From positions 1-52,402 of the forward strand of contig JALOTB010000044.1 of NCBI GenBank assembly GCA_025458165.1: DNA of 52,402 nt, in the 5' to 3' direction. The stretch is from Chromatiaceae bacterium. GTDB lineage: Bacteria > Pseudomonadota > Gammaproteobacteria > Chromatiales > Chromatiaceae. A model generated the notes under the pieces. That model had not been told where the DNA came from and did no database searches. It saw only the letters and a program-made list of their open reading frames with translations. The number at the start of each line of letters is the position of its first letter. The first letter of the stretch is position 1. A program made the position numbers and the translations under genes. Positions 8,731 to 20,394 of this stretch are shown here, piece by piece.

Positions 8731-8935
8731 CTTGGCCTCCGCGGTTGCTGGGACGGGAGTTGGGTCCGCGGGCGGCCAGGGCAAGCCTTCGGTGTCTTTT
8801 GGGCGAGGGATCAGGGTCCGCAAATGAAAGCCAATGAGCGCGAATGGGCGGGATTGCCTGCGTCGATCAGGCCCCTTCATCCTGATCCGTAGCGCTGGAA
8901 GGTTCGCTTGTGCGGACCATTCGGCCCGGTTCCGC

Positions 8936-10423
8936 TCAGGGTGTGCTCGGCGACTCGGTGCCCGGACGGGCCAAGTAGGGCAGGGGGTAGAAGGGCCCGA
9001 GGTACTCGCGCTGCCACCAGGCCCCGCTCTCCGCCCGCTCCGCGGGGGTTGAGAACCGGTAGCGGAAGACCTGCACCCGGAGCATGCGCGGCGGGGCGCC
9101 ATCGAGCGGTGCGCGGGCGAGCAGCGCGGTCACGCTGGGCGAGCCCTCCAGGACCCGTTCCATGAACCGCTCGAACCAGTCGAAGAAGACCGGGCTCATC
9201 GGCACGAACCAGAGCGTCCAGTCGACCCGCGGGTGGTGCGGGACGCTGAAGACCGGGGCCTGGGCGGGGTCGTCCGGCCGGTAGCGGAAGTCGAGCGGCT
9301 CCCAGCGCTCGCCGTCGGCGGAGACGTCGATCTGCAGCTCGATACGCTGCGTCTCGATCTTGGGGAAGACGTGGTAGCGGTTGGCGATGCGCAGCGGCGC
9401 GAGCCACTGCGCCCAGCCGCTTAGAACCGGGAGCGAGCCGCCGCGGATCAGCTCGGAGGCGGTAATCAGGCTGGTGGGGACGATGATCAGCGCGACCGAG
9501 AGGATCAGGATGCCGGCCGCCCGGCTCGGCCTATCCGGCAGCAGCCTGCCTCCCTTGGCAAGCCGCGCCCAGCTCGCCGGCACCACGCGCGCGACGGCGC
9601 GGTCGTCGAACAGGAACAGACACAGGACAATCGTCAGCAGATTGAAGAAGTTGTGGTTGCTGGTCAGGATGATCAGCACCTGCCAGAGGATGGTCACCCA
9701 GGCGGCGAAGAAGCGCCAGCGCCGCGGCAGGAACATCAGGAAGGGCACCAGGATCTCGACGACCAGGGTCGCCCCGGTCCCGAACCGCAGTAGCCAGTCG
9801 GGGAGCTGGTGAGCGTACCAGGAGCCGACATGGGGCAGGGGCTGGGTCTCGAAGTAATGGCTCAGCGCGGTGAGCCCGAGCCAGCTCGGATCGCCGCTCA
9901 GGAGCTTGGAGATCCCGGAGAGGAAGCGCAGCCGAAACAGCAGCCAGCGGAAGAGCCAGACCACGAGGCGCGAGCCGCCGGGTAGGAAGATCGCCAGGAA
10001 TCCGGTCTCGAGCAGCAGGTAGTCCCACTGGAAGTTGGTGAAGACCTGTCCGGCGTGGTAGAGCGACAGGTAGAGGACGTAGAGCAGGATCAGGACCGCC
10101 CGCTCCCAGCGTGCGGCGAGGAGCAATAGGGACAATGCGCAGCCGCCCCAGGCGGCGGCGAGCAGCGCAGCGTCGCCGTAGGCGAGCCAGAACAGGGACG
10201 GGTAGGACAGCAAGCGCTGCCAGCCGCCGAGCGCGGCGGCGTCACCCAACTGCTCGGTGATGGGGTAGATCCCGTTGCTGCCGGCGAGCGCCAGGATCTG
10301 GACAGCGAGCGAGGCAAAGGCCGCGAGGTAGATCAGCGCGAGCAGGCGCAGGAAGACCCAGGCGACCAGGCGGTAGTCCGCCGCCCCTGGTGTGAGAAGC
10401 CGCGCTGCCAGTGGGTGATTCAT
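8936..10423 (-). CDS. Lipase maturation factor (LMF1/2) family membrane protein
   Basis: 495 residues from the ATG at 10423 (MNHPLAARLLTPGAADYRLV). It has about 8 hydrophobic segments. Family hallmarks are the TNFQWDYLLLETGFLAIF block, the RFLSGISKLLSGDPSW..LTALSHYFETQPLPH block and TSNHNFFNLLTIVLCLFLFDD. A C-terminal soluble domain contains IANRYHVFP and EYLGPFYPLP. Vertebrate LMF1 helps fold lipases in the endoplasmic reticulum. The bacterial homologues have no established role, although an inner-membrane folding or thiol-redox function is sometimes suspected. Its start is 92 bp from the divergent sucrose-phosphate synthase start, so the two share an upstream region. No lipase gene lies nearby. 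Confidence 0.88.
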   Translation of the reverse strand: MNHPLAARLLTPGAADYRLVAWVFLRLLALIYLAAFASLAVQILALAGSNGIYPITEQLGDAAALGGWQRLLSYPSLFWLAYGDAALLAAAWGGCALSLLLLAARWERAVLILLYVLYLSLYHAGQVFTNFQWDYLLLETGFLAIFLPGGSRLVVWLFRWLLFRLRFLSGISKLLSGDPSWLGLTALSHYFETQPLPHVGSWYAHQLPDWLLRFGTGATLVVEILVPFLMFLPRRWRFFAAWVTILWQVLIILTSNHNFFNLLTIVLCLFLFDDRAVARVVPASWARLAKGGRLLPDRPSRAAGILILSVALIIVPTSLITASELIRGGSLPVLSGWAQWLAPLRIANRYHVFPKIETQRIELQIDVSADGERWEPLDFRYRPDDPAQAPVFSVPHHPRVDWTLWFVPMSPVFFDWFERFMERVLEGSPSVTALLARAPLDGAPPRMLRVQVFRYRFSTPAERAESGAWWQREYLGPFYPLPYLARPGTESPSTP

Positions 10424-10515
10424 CCCAGTCAGAGCATAGCCCACGCCGGCGCGACCGGCCGGCTCGGCCCGGCGTGCTACCATGGCCTGCCCCAGGACGG
10501 TGCGAGGGCGAGCCG

Positions 10516-12651
10516 ATGTACATCCTTCTACTCAGCATCCACGGCCTGATTCGCGGCCAGGACCTCGAGCTCGGCCGGGACGCCGACACCGGGGGTCAGA
10601 CCAAGTACGTGGTCGATCTCGCCCGCGCGCTGGGCGAGCGCGAGGATGTGAGCCAGGTCGATCTGGTGACGCGCCTGGTGGCGGACCCCAAGGTCAGCCC
10701 GGACTACTCAGCCCCCATCGAGCCCCTCTCACCAAAGGCTCGCATCGTGCGCATCGAGGCCGGACCCGAGGGCTATATCCCCAAGGAGCAGCTCTGGGAT
10801 CACCTCGACGGGTTGGTCGACAACCTCCACGACTGGCTGCGCGGGCAGGGGCGCTGGCCGGACCTGATCCACAGCCACTACGCCGACGCAGGCTATGTCG
10901 GGGTGCGGCTTGCGAAGCTGCTGGGTGTGCCGCTGGTGCACACCGGGCATTCCCTCGGCCGTGACAAGCGCCAGCGCCTGCTCGCCGCCGGCCTCGACGG
11001 CGGGGAGATCGACCGGCGCTACAACATGGTCCGCCGGATCGACGCCGAGGAGGAGACGCTGGCCACCGCCGACCGGGTGATCGCCAGCACGCGCAACGAG
11101 ATCGAGGAGCAGTACGGGCTCTACGACTACTACCCGCCCGATCGCATGGTCGCCATCCCGCCGGGGACCGATCTCGCGCAGTTCCATCCGCCGGCGCCCG
11201 ACGACCCCCCCGAGCCTTTCGCCGCCGAGGTCGAGCGCTTCTTCGCCGATCCCGGCAAGCCACTGATCCTGGCCCTCTCGCGCGCCGATCCCCGCAAGAA
11301 CATCGCCTCCCTGGTGCAAGCGTATGGCGAGTCGCCCGAGCTTCGGGAGCTGGCCAATCTGCTCATCGTCGCCGGCAACCGCGACGACATCCGCGAGCTG
11401 GACGAAGGCCCCGCGGGTGTGCTGACCGACATCCTGCTTCAGATCGACGCCTACGATCTCTATGGCCATGTGGCCGTGCCCAAGCATCACCGGGCGGACC
11501 AGGTACCCGGGATCTACCGGCTGGGGAACGCCTCGCGCGGGGTCTTCATCAACCCCGCGCTGACCGAGCCCTTCGGGCTTACCCTGCTCGAGGCCGCGGC
11601 CAGTGGCCTGCCGCTGGTGGCGACCGAGAACGGCGGTCCGGTCGACATCATCGGCAACTGCCAGAACGGCATCCTGGTCGACCCGCTCGACACCACGGCC
11701 ATTGCCGATGCCCTCTCGACCATCCTGCGTGACCCCGAGACCTGGCAGCGCTACTCGGAGCACGGCCTCGCCGGGGTACGCGAGCACTACTCCTGGCAGG
11801 CCCACGCCGAGACCTACTGCGAGCTCATCGGGCCGCTCCCCCAGCGCCACCAGCCGATCCCGGACACCCGCCCCGTGCGCCGCAGCCTGATCTACCGCGA
11901 CCGGGCGTTATTCACCGACCTCGACCAGAGCCTGCTTGGCGACCAGGCAGGAGTGGAGCGGTTCGCCGAGGCCATGCGCCGCAACCGCCGCTGCACCAAC
12001 TTCGGCATCGCCACCGGGCGGCGGCTCGACTCGGCGCTCGCGGTGCTCAAGCGCCACCAAGTGCCGAGCCCGGACGTGCTGATTACCAGCCTCGGGACCC
12101 AGATCCACTACACGCCGCAGCTTGTGCCGGATGCCGACTGGGCCGAGCATGTCGATCATCTGTGGAAGCCGGAGGCGGTGCGCCGCGCGCTCGCCGACCT
12201 CCCGGGGCTCACCCGCCAGCCCAAGCGTGAGCAGAGCCGGCTCAAGATCTCCTATCTCTACGACGCCTCGGCGGCCCCCTCGGTGGAGGAGATCATCGCG
12301 CTGTTGCGCACCCGCGATCTCGCCGCCAACGTGGTTTATTCCTTCGGGCAGTACCTCGATATCATCCCGATCCGCGCGAGCAAGGGGCAGGCCCTGCGCT
12401 TTGTCGCCCATCGCTTCGGCATCCCGCTGGAGCACATCCTGGTCGCCGGCGGCTCGGGGGCGGACGAGGACATGATGCGCGGCAATACGCTCGCGGTGGT
12501 GGTCGCCAACCGCCACCACGAGGAGCTCTCCCAGCTCGCCGAGCTGGAGCGCGTCTACTTCGCGAGCCAGCCCCATGCCTTCGGCATCCTGGAGGCGATC
12601 GAGCACTACGACTTCTTCCGAACCTGCCGGGTGCCGGAAATCGCCCCATGA
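10516..12651 (+). CDS. sps: Sucrose-phosphate synthase with C-terminal phosphatase-like domain
   Basis: 711 residues; ATG at 10516. The N-terminal GT-B glycosyltransferase begins MYILLLSIHGLIRGQDLELG and has the diagnostic DTGGQTKYVVDLARALG. The nucleotide-sugar site shows the E-x7-E motif (E351 in TEPFGL, E359 in LLEAAASG). From about residue 460 a HAD-type domain follows (TDLDQSLLG, later HILVAGGSGADEDM), as in full-length SPS proteins. The enzyme makes sucrose-6-phosphate from UDP- or ADP-glucose and fructose-6-phosphate. The fused HAD domain keeps a DxDxS motif, so residual activity is possible, but a dedicated phosphatase follows. It is the first gene of the sucrose operon and overlaps the next by 4 nt (ATGA). 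Confidence 0.96.
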   Translation: MYILLLSIHGLIRGQDLELGRDADTGGQTKYVVDLARALGEREDVSQVDLVTRLVADPKVSPDYSAPIEPLSPKARIVRIEAGPEGYIPKEQLWDHLDGLVDNLHDWLRGQGRWPDLIHSHYADAGYVGVRLAKLLGVPLVHTGHSLGRDKRQRLLAAGLDGGEIDRRYNMVRRIDAEEETLATADRVIASTRNEIEEQYGLYDYYPPDRMVAIPPGTDLAQFHPPAPDDPPEPFAAEVERFFADPGKPLILALSRADPRKNIASLVQAYGESPELRELANLLIVAGNRDDIRELDEGPAGVLTDILLQIDAYDLYGHVAVPKHHRADQVPGIYRLGNASRGVFINPALTEPFGLTLLEAAASGLPLVATENGGPVDIIGNCQNGILVDPLDTTAIADALSTILRDPETWQRYSEHGLAGVREHYSWQAHAETYCELIGPLPQRHQPIPDTRPVRRSLIYRDRALFTDLDQSLLGDQAGVERFAEAMRRNRRCTNFGIATGRRLDSALAVLKRHQVPSPDVLITSLGTQIHYTPQLVPDADWAEHVDHLWKPEAVRRALADLPGLTRQPKREQSRLKISYLYDASAAPSVEEIIALLRTRDLAANVVYSFGQYLDIIPIRASKGQALRFVAHRFGIPLEHILVAGGSGADEDMMRGNTLAVVVANRHHEELSQLAELERVYFASQPHAFGILEAIEHYDFFRTCRVPEIAP

Positions 12652-13487
12652 GCCTGCGCCCGCTGCTCCTCTGCACCGACCTCGACCGTACCCTGATTCC
12701 CAACGGGGCCGAGCCCGAATCAGCGGGCGCCCGGGAACGCTTCGGCCGCTTCGTCGCGCACCCGGAGGTGACCCTGGCCTATGTCACCGGGCGGCATCGG
12801 GAGCTGGTCGAGGCCGCCATCGTCGAGTATGCGCTGCCGCGTCCGGACTACGTGATCGGCGACGTCGGTACCAGCGTCTATCGGGTGACCGATGGGGCCT
12901 GGGAGCCGGTCCGAGAGTGGCAGGCGCGCATCGGCGCGGACTGGGCGGGGACCGATCACGACGGACTGGCCGCGCTGTTTCAAGGTATTCCCGGGCTGCG
13001 CCTGCAGGAGCCGCAGAAGCACGGGCCGCTTAAGCTGAGCTACTACGCGGACGCGCACGACGACTCCGAGGCGCTGCTTGCCCTGATGCGCGAGCGGCTG
13101 GCCGGCGCCGGCGCGCGGGCGCGGCTCATTTGGAGCATCGACGAGGCCGCCGGCGAGGGGCTGCTGGATGTCCTGCCCGCGAGCGCGAGCAAGTACCACG
13201 CGATCGAATTTCTCATGGCGCTGACCGGGCACGATCCGCTGACGACCGTCTTTGCCGGCGACAGCGGCAACGACCTGGAGGTGCTGGCGAGTCCGATCCC
13301 ATCGGTGCTGGTGGCCAACGGCCATCCCGCCGTCCGGGCCGAGGCCCGTCGGCTGGCGGCGGCAGGCGGACATGCCGACCGGCTCTACGAGGCCAGCGGC
13401 GGCTGGGGCGGCATGAACGGCAACTACAGCGCCGGCATCCTGGAGGGCGTCGCGCACTTTCGGGCGGACCTGCTGCCGATGCTTTGA
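12648..13487 (+). CDS. spp: Sucrose-6-phosphate phosphatase (HAD superfamily)
   Basis: 279 residues; the ATG overlaps the SPS stop (ATGA), indicating translational coupling. HAD motif I is CTDLDRTLIPNG (nucleophile D11, acid/base D13), motif II lies in AYVTGRHRELVE, and motif IV is FAGDSGNDLEVL. The C2-type cap contains HGPLKLSYYADA, and a substrate-side SASKYHAIEFLM segment precedes motif IV. It releases phosphate from sucrose-6-phosphate and makes sucrose synthesis effectively irreversible. It is cytosolic. Its placement directly after sps gives strong functional support over a generic mannosyl-phosphoglycerate or trehalose phosphatase call. Confidence 0.93.
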   Translation: MSLRPLLLCTDLDRTLIPNGAEPESAGARERFGRFVAHPEVTLAYVTGRHRELVEAAIVEYALPRPDYVIGDVGTSVYRVTDGAWEPVREWQARIGADWAGTDHDGLAALFQGIPGLRLQEPQKHGPLKLSYYADAHDDSEALLALMRERLAGAGARARLIWSIDEAAGEGLLDVLPASASKYHAIEFLMALTGHDPLTTVFAGDSGNDLEVLASPIPSVLVANGHPAVRAEARRLAAAGGHADRLYEASGGWGGMNGNYSAGILEGVAHFRADLLPML

Positions 13488-13523
13488 TCGGCACTCGGGC
13501 CGCGAGACACCAGGAGGTACAAA

Positions 13524-14402
13524 ATGCCAGACAATCCCATCTGCGTCTTCGGCGAGGTCCTGGTCGACCGTTTCCCGGACGGCCACGAGGTCCTCGGCGG
13601 GGCCCCGTTCAACGTCGCCTGGCATCTGGCGGCCTTCGGCGAGCGCCCGCTGCTGCTGAGCGCGGTGGGCGCCGACGCGGAGGGCGAGCGCATCCGCGCC
13701 GCCATGCGCGACTGGGGCATGGACGAGACCGGCCTGCAGACCGACCCAGAGCATCCGACCGGCGTAGTCGAGGTCTCGCTCGCCCACGGCGAGCCGAGCT
13801 ACGACATCGTCCCGGACGTCGCCTACGACCACATTCGACCCACCGACGATGCCCTGGGGCACGACCTGCTCTATCACGGGACTCTAGCCCTAAGGGACCC
13901 GGACTCGGCGCGAATGCTCAACGCCCTGCGCGACGGGGCGGCGAGTCAGGTCTTTCTGGACGTGAATCTGCGCACCCCCTGGTGGTCGCGCGAGCAGGTC
14001 CTGACGCTGGTCGACGCCGCCGATTGGGTCAAGCTGAACCGTGATGAGCTCGCGCTGCTGTCCGCGTCGAGTGAGGGCGATGATGCGGCGAGGGCCGCCG
14101 CCTTCCGCGCAGATCATGGGCTCGCCGGGGTGATCCTCACCCTGGGTGCCGAGGGTGCACTCGCTTGCACCTCCGATCAGCCGCCGGTCCGGGTGCAGCC
14201 CCCGCCGCGCACCCAGGTGGTCGACGCGGTGGGTGCCGGGGACGCCTTCGCGGCGGTCACCATCCTCGGCATCCGCCGCGGCTGGCCGTTCGCCACCATG
14301 CTCTCGCGCGCTCAGACCTTCGCCGCCCGCATCGTCGGGCAGCGCGGGGCGATCGCCGCCGACCGCGCCCTCTACGCCCCCTTCATCGCCGAGTGGGCCT
14401 GA
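13524..14402 (+). CDS. fruK: Fructokinase (PfkB family)
   Basis: 292 residues; a strong AGGAGGT site (13512-13518) precedes the ATG. PfkB features are an N-terminal CVFGEVLVDRFPDG, GGAPFNVAWHLAAFG, and the C-terminal anion-hole signature DAVGAGDAFAA with the catalytic Asp. It phosphorylates fructose to fructose-6-phosphate, which would recycle fructose released by the amylosucrase encoded next door back to sucrose-phosphate synthase. The order sps-spp-fruK-ams matches the sucrose cluster known from halotolerant methanotrophs. 2-Dehydro-3-deoxygluconokinase is a possible alternative on sequence alone, but context favours fructokinase. Confidence 0.9.
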   Translation: MPDNPICVFGEVLVDRFPDGHEVLGGAPFNVAWHLAAFGERPLLLSAVGADAEGERIRAAMRDWGMDETGLQTDPEHPTGVVEVSLAHGEPSYDIVPDVAYDHIRPTDDALGHDLLYHGTLALRDPDSARMLNALRDGAASQVFLDVNLRTPWWSREQVLTLVDAADWVKLNRDELALLSASSEGDDAARAAAFRADHGLAGVILTLGAEGALACTSDQPPVRVQPPPRTQVVDAVGAGDAFAAVTILGIRRGWPFATMLSRAQTFAARIVGQRGAIAADRALYAPFIAEWA

Positions 14403-14446
14403 CCCGGTCCGGCCCTTTTCTCCGACGCTTCTGATACGGATCGACC

Positions 14447-16426
14447 ATGTACGAGCAGGTCTCCCACGCCCTTTTGAACGACGTCCTCGACGAGCTCCGC
14501 CCGGAGATCAGCGCCGAGGACCTGCGTCACTTCTACACCCGGCTCGGCGCCAACTTCTACGCCATCCATACCCTCTTCCATCAGCTCTACGGGCGGCGGG
14601 AGGACTTCAAGGAGCAGCTCGTACACCTCACCGAGCGGTTGGCCCAGGCCTACATCGATCGACCGGCCGAGCTCAAGCGGCTCGACATGGCCCGCGAGGA
14701 GGACCACAACTGGTTCCTGTCGCAGGAATGGGTCGGCATGGCCCTGTACGCGGACGGGTTTGCCGGCGACCTCAAGGGGATGCAGGGGAGGCTGGGCTAT
14801 CTCAGCGAGCTCGGCGTCAACATGGTCCACGTGATGCCGATCCTGAAGTGCCCGGAGGGGGCCAGCGACGGCGGCTACGCGATCAGCAACTTCCGCGACA
14901 TCGACCCGCGCGTCGGGGCCCTGAGCGATCTCTGCGAGCTGGCGGCGGCCATGCGCTCGCGCGGGATGCTGCTGACCCTAGATGTGGTGGTGAACCACAC
15001 CTCCGAGGAGCACCCCTGGGCGCAGCAGGCGCGCGCCGGGGACCCGACCTACCAGGGCTATTACTTCTGTTTCCCCAATCGCGACATCCCCGACATGTTC
15101 GAGGAGACCATGCCGGAGATCTTCCCGGAGACCGCTCCCGGCAACTTCACCTGGGACGAGCCGATGGGCCGCTGGGTGATGACGGTCTTCAACTCTTATC
15201 AATGGGACCTGAACTACACCAACCCGGCGGTGTTCATCGAGATGGTGGACATCCTGCTGTTCTGGGCCAACCGCGGGGCGGACATCCTGCGCCTGGATGC
15301 GGTCGCTTTCCTGTGGAAGAAGATCGGGACGAGCTCGCAGAACGAGCGCGAGGCGCACCTGATCCTGCAGATGATGAAGGACTGCTGCCAGGTGGTCGCC
15401 CCCGGGGTGCTCTTCATCGCCGAGGCGATCGTCGCGCCCTCGGAGATCATCAAGTACTTCGGCGAGGACGCGGTGATCGCCAAGGAGTGCGAGATCGCCT
15501 ACAACGCGACCTTCATGGCGCTCCTGTGGGACGCGGTCGCGACCAAGAACGCGCGGCTGCTGAGCCAGGGGCTCAAGAGCCTGCCGAACAAGCTCGACCG
15601 CGCGACCTGGCTCAACTACGTGCGCTGCCACGACGACATCGGTCTCGGCTTCGACGACGCCGACATCCGCGCCTGCGGCTACGAGCCGTACGCCCACCGC
15701 CGCTTCCTGGTCGACTGGTTGACGGGGCGCTTCGACGACTCGCCGGCCCGCGGGCGCCCCTTCGGCGTCAACCCCAAGACCGGCGATGCCCGCATCGCCG
15801 GGGCCCTTGCCTCGCTGGTCGGGCTGGAGACCGCCCTGGGGCGTGACGACCGCGAGGCGATCGACCGTGCCGTCGACCTCATCCTCACCCTGCACGGCAT
15901 GATCCTCGCCTTCGGCGGCATCCCGCTCATCTGGTACGGCGATGAGATCGCGACCTTCAACGACGACTCCTTCCTGCAGGACCCGAGCAAGGCGGCCGAC
16001 TCGCGCTGGGTCCACCGCCCGCGGATCGACTGGGAACGCGCCGAGCGGCGCCACACCCGGGGCACCGCCGAGCAGCGCGTCTTCGACGGCCTGAAGCGCC
16101 TGATCGCGGTGCGCAAGACCATCCCCGCCTTCGCCGACTTCAACAACCGCGAGCTGATCGATGTCGACAACCCGCACCTCTTCGCCTTCCTGCGCACCCA
16201 TCCGACCCTGCAGGGGGAGTCGGTGCTGGTGGTCGCCAACTTCGACGCCGGCCCTCAGTACCTGGATCTCGACAACCTCGGCAGCCGCGGGCGGGTGCGC
16301 TTCGGGCTCGGGCCGGTCCAGGACCTGGCCAACCGCGAGTCCCCGGCGGTCTTCAACGGCCGCCTGGTGATCCCGCCCTTCCGCTACTACTGGCTCACCG
16401 ACCAGCGGCTCGGCGCGGTGCTCTGA
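14447..16426 (+). CDS. ams: Amylosucrase (GH13 subfamily 4 alpha-glucan-producing transglucosylase)
   Basis: 659 residues, the normal amylosucrase length. The N-terminal helical domain (about 1-90) is typical of amylosucrase. The (beta/alpha)8 barrel carries DVVVNHTSEEH, the nucleophile D284 in ILRLDAVAF, the acid/base E326 in LFIAEAIV and the transition-state D396 in VRCHDDIGLG. The B domain contains GNFTWDEPMGRWVMTVFNSYQWDLNY. The C-terminal beta domain ends with PPFRYYWL. The enzyme splits sucrose, adding the glucosyl unit to an alpha-1,4-glucan and releasing fructose. A sucrose hydrolase of the same subfamily is the main alternative. It is cytosolic, without signal peptide. It links sucrose to glycogen in this operon. 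Confidence 0.93.
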   Translation: MYEQVSHALLNDVLDELRPEISAEDLRHFYTRLGANFYAIHTLFHQLYGRREDFKEQLVHLTERLAQAYIDRPAELKRLDMAREEDHNWFLSQEWVGMALYADGFAGDLKGMQGRLGYLSELGVNMVHVMPILKCPEGASDGGYAISNFRDIDPRVGALSDLCELAAAMRSRGMLLTLDVVVNHTSEEHPWAQQARAGDPTYQGYYFCFPNRDIPDMFEETMPEIFPETAPGNFTWDEPMGRWVMTVFNSYQWDLNYTNPAVFIEMVDILLFWANRGADILRLDAVAFLWKKIGTSSQNEREAHLILQMMKDCCQVVAPGVLFIAEAIVAPSEIIKYFGEDAVIAKECEIAYNATFMALLWDAVATKNARLLSQGLKSLPNKLDRATWLNYVRCHDDIGLGFDDADIRACGYEPYAHRRFLVDWLTGRFDDSPARGRPFGVNPKTGDARIAGALASLVGLETALGRDDREAIDRAVDLILTLHGMILAFGGIPLIWYGDEIATFNDDSFLQDPSKAADSRWVHRPRIDWERAERRHTRGTAEQRVFDGLKRLIAVRKTIPAFADFNNRELIDVDNPHLFAFLRTHPTLQGESVLVVANFDAGPQYLDLDNLGSRGRVRFGLGPVQDLANRESPAVFNGRLVIPPFRYYWLTDQRLGAVL

Positions 16427-16453
16427 AGCCCCGACTTGCGGCCGCTGCCGCGG

Positions 16454-18898
16454 CTAACCTGCCAACGGCTTGAAGCGCCGCAGCCGCAGGCTGTTGGTGA
16501 CGACGAAGAGGCTCGACACACTCATGGCCGCGGCGGCGAGCATTGGGTTCAGCAGCCAGCCGGTGAGTGGGTAGAGGAGCCCTGCCGCGAGCGGGATGAG
16601 CGCCACGTTGTAGGCGTAGGCCCAGAAGAAGTTCACGCGGATGGTTCGCATCGTCCGCCGCGCCAGCGCGACGGCGTTGGCGCAGGCGGTCAGCTCGCCG
16701 GACATTAGGATCAGGTCCCCCGCCTCGACCGCGATGTCGGTCCCGGTGCCGATGGCGATGCCGACGTCGGCCTGGGCGAGCGCCGGGGCGTCGTTGATCC
16801 CGTCGCCGACGAAGGCGACCCGGGCTCCGGTCTCCTGCAGGCGCTTGACCTCAGCGGCCTTGGCGTCCGGCAGGACCTCGGCGATGACCCGCTCGATCCC
16901 CACCGAGGCGGCCACCGCCTCGGCGGTGCGGCGGTTGTCGCCGGTCAGCATGGCGGTCTTGAGCCCCAGCCCGTGCAGGGCCGCGACGGCCGCTCGGCTG
17001 CTCTCTTTGGGCGGGTCGGCGACCGCAAGCAGGGCGAAGAGCCGGCCGTCCGCGGCGGCGAGCACGGGCGTGCCGCCGCGCGCGGCCAGGTCTGCGACGC
17101 GCCCGGCGAGGTCGCCGGGGACCTCGATTCCTAGTCGCGCCATGAGCCGATCGGACCCGACGGCGACGGCGCGACCCTCGACCTGGGCTTGGATGCCGTA
17201 GCCGGGGATCGCCTCGGCATCCCGTGCTTCGGGGATCGCGAGCCCGCGTGCCTCGGCGGCCTGGACGATGGCCCCGGCGATGGGGTGCTCGCTCGCGCGC
17301 TCGACCGCGGCGATCAGGGCCAGACCCTCGGCCTCGTCGAGCTCAAAGGTCTGGAGCTCTGTCAGGGTCGGCCGGCCGAGGGTGATGGTCCCCGTCTTGT
17401 CGAGGACCAGGGTGTCGACCCGCGCCAGGGTCTCCAGCGCGGGGCCGCGGCGAAAGAGCGTCCCCATGGCCGCGCCGCGCCCGGTCGCGACCATGATCGC
17501 CGTGGGCGTGGCGAGGCCCATGGCGCAGGGGCAGGCGATCAGGAGCACGCTCACCGCCGCGACGAACGCGAAGCGCAGCTCCGGCGGCGGCCCGAGCAGC
17601 AGCCAGGCGGCGAAGGTCAGGAGCGCGACCAGGAGCACGATCGGCACGAACACCGCGGCGATGCGGTCCGCCAGGCGCTGGATCGGAGGCTTGCCGGCCT
17701 GGGCCTCCTCGACCAGTCGGATGATCTGGGCGAGCAGGGTGTCTGCGCCGACGCGGGTTGCGCGGTAGCGGAAGCTCCCGGTCTGGTTGACCGTCCCGCC
17801 GATCACCTCGGCCTCGGGGCCCTTGGCGACTGGGACCGGCTCGCCGCTGATCATCGACTCGTCGACGTAGCTGCGCCCCTCGATGACTACGCCGTCGACC
17901 GGGAGACGCTCGCCCGGGCGCACCACGACGGTGTCCCCCGGGACCACGGCCTGGACCGGGATCGCCGCCTCGCCATCCTCGCGCAGGATGCGCGCCTCCT
18001 TTGGCTGAAGGCGCACCAGGCGGCGGATCGCCTCCGAGGTACGGCCCTTGGCCAGGGCCTCCAGATACCGCCCGAGCAGGATCAGGGTCACGATGACCGC
18101 TGCCGCCTCGAAGTAGAGGTTGGCGGTGCCCGCCGGGAAGAGACCCGGAGCCACCAGGACCAGGGTCGAGTAGATCCAGGCCGCCGAGGCGCCGATCATG
18201 ACCAGGCTGTTCATGCCGGGCGCGAGGTGTCGCAGCTCCGCCCAGCCCTGCACCAGGAAGCGCCGTCCGGCCCAAAGGAGCACCGGGGTCGCGAGCAGGA
18301 GCTCCGCCCAGTGCCAGGCCGCGGCCGGCAGCAGGCGGTGCATCCAGGCCCCGGCGGCGGGGACCATCATCGGCCCCATGCTGATCAGGACCAGCGGCAG
18401 GGTGAGCGCCGCGGCGAGCCGCAGGTCGCCCTTCAGATCGGCAAGCTCCCGTGCCTGGCGCTCCTGGCCGGCATCCGGGGCTGCTGCCCCGGCGTCGGCC
18501 TCGTAGCCCGCCTCCCGGATCGCCTGGGCGATCCGCTCGACGCTCACCGAGTCCGGCAGGAGCTCCACCGTCGCCGACTCGGTGCCGAGATTCACGGTGG
18601 CGCCGATCACCCCAGGCAGGCGACGGATGGCCCGCTCGACCCGGGCGACGCAGGAGGCGCAGGTCATGCCGCGCACGGCGAGCGTCGCGGTGTCGACCAC
18701 CGGCTCGTAGCCCGCCCCGCGCACCGCCTCGAGCAGGGCAGGGACCTCGGCCTGGTCGAACCGCACCACGGCGGTCTGGGCCGCCAGGTTGACCGTCGCC
18801 GAGTCCACACCCGGTTGGCGGGCGATGGCGCGTTCCACCCGCGCGACGCAGGAGGCGCAGGTCATGCCGGATACGCCGATGCGAAGCTCGTGGCTCAT
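16454..18898 (-). CDS. copA: Cu(+)-exporting P1B-type ATPase (CopA)
   Basis: 814 residues. Two N-terminal metal-binding domains carry GMTCASC motifs (residues 11-17 and 77-83). The P-type core has the SGEPVPV actuator motif, the intramembrane CPC ([13 protein letters not shown]), the phosphorylated DKTGT, the [10 protein letters not shown] motif, [13 protein letters not shown] and [20 protein letters not shown]. The closing helices contain [14 protein letters not shown] and [15 protein letters not shown], whose YN and MSxxS residues define Cu(+) specificity (P1B-1). It exports cytosolic Cu(I) to the periplasm. It stands alone, convergent with ams. I see no CueR-type operator in the 200 bp upstream, so regulation is not evident. 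Confidence 0.95.
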   Translation of the reverse strand: MSHELRIGVSGMTCASCVARVERAIARQPGVDSATVNLAAQTAVVRFDQAEVPALLEAVRGAGYEPVVDTATLAVRGMTCASCVARVERAIRRLPGVIGATVNLGTESATVELLPDSVSVERIAQAIREAGYEADAGAAAPDAGQERQARELADLKGDLRLAAALTLPLVLISMGPMMVPAAGAWMHRLLPAAAWHWAELLLATPVLLWAGRRFLVQGWAELRHLAPGMNSLVMIGASAAWIYSTLVLVAPGLFPAGTANLYFEAAAVIVTLILLGRYLEALAKGRTSEAIRRLVRLQPKEARILREDGEAAIPVQAVVPGDTVVVRPGERLPVDGVVIEGRSYVDESMISGEPVPVAKGPEAEVIGGTVNQTGSFRYRATRVGADTLLAQIIRLVEEAQAGKPPIQRLADRIAAVFVPIVLLVALLTFAAWLLLGPPPELRFAFVAAVSVLLIACPCAMGLATPTAIMVATGRGAAMGTLFRRGPALETLARVDTLVLDKTGTITLGRPTLTELQTFELDEAEGLALIAAVERASEHPIAGAIVQAAEARGLAIPEARDAEAIPGYGIQAQVEGRAVAVGSDRLMARLGIEVPGDLAGRVADLAARGGTPVLAAADGRLFALLAVADPPKESSRAAVAALHGLGLKTAMLTGDNRRTAEAVAASVGIERVIAEVLPDAKAAEVKRLQETGARVAFVGDGINDAPALAQADVGIAIGTGTDIAVEAGDLILMSGELTACANAVALARRTMRTIRVNFFWAYAYNVALIPLAAGLLYPLTGWLLNPMLAAAAMSVSSLFVVTNSLRLRRFKPLAG

Positions 18899-18929
18899 GC
18901 TCTCCCTCAGCTCGGTACTGTGTAGCTAG

Positions 18930-20387
<1,458 letters not shown>

Positions 20388-20394
20388 CGGCCTC

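Noticed and set aside
14146..15846. 566-codon plus-strand frame across fructokinase and amylosucrase
   Set aside because: Out-of-frame reading of two confirmed genes, Arg/Gly/Pro-rich.
17189..18925. 578-codon plus-strand frame
   Set aside because: Antisense to copA, whose motifs are unambiguous; the frame has no recognisable fold.
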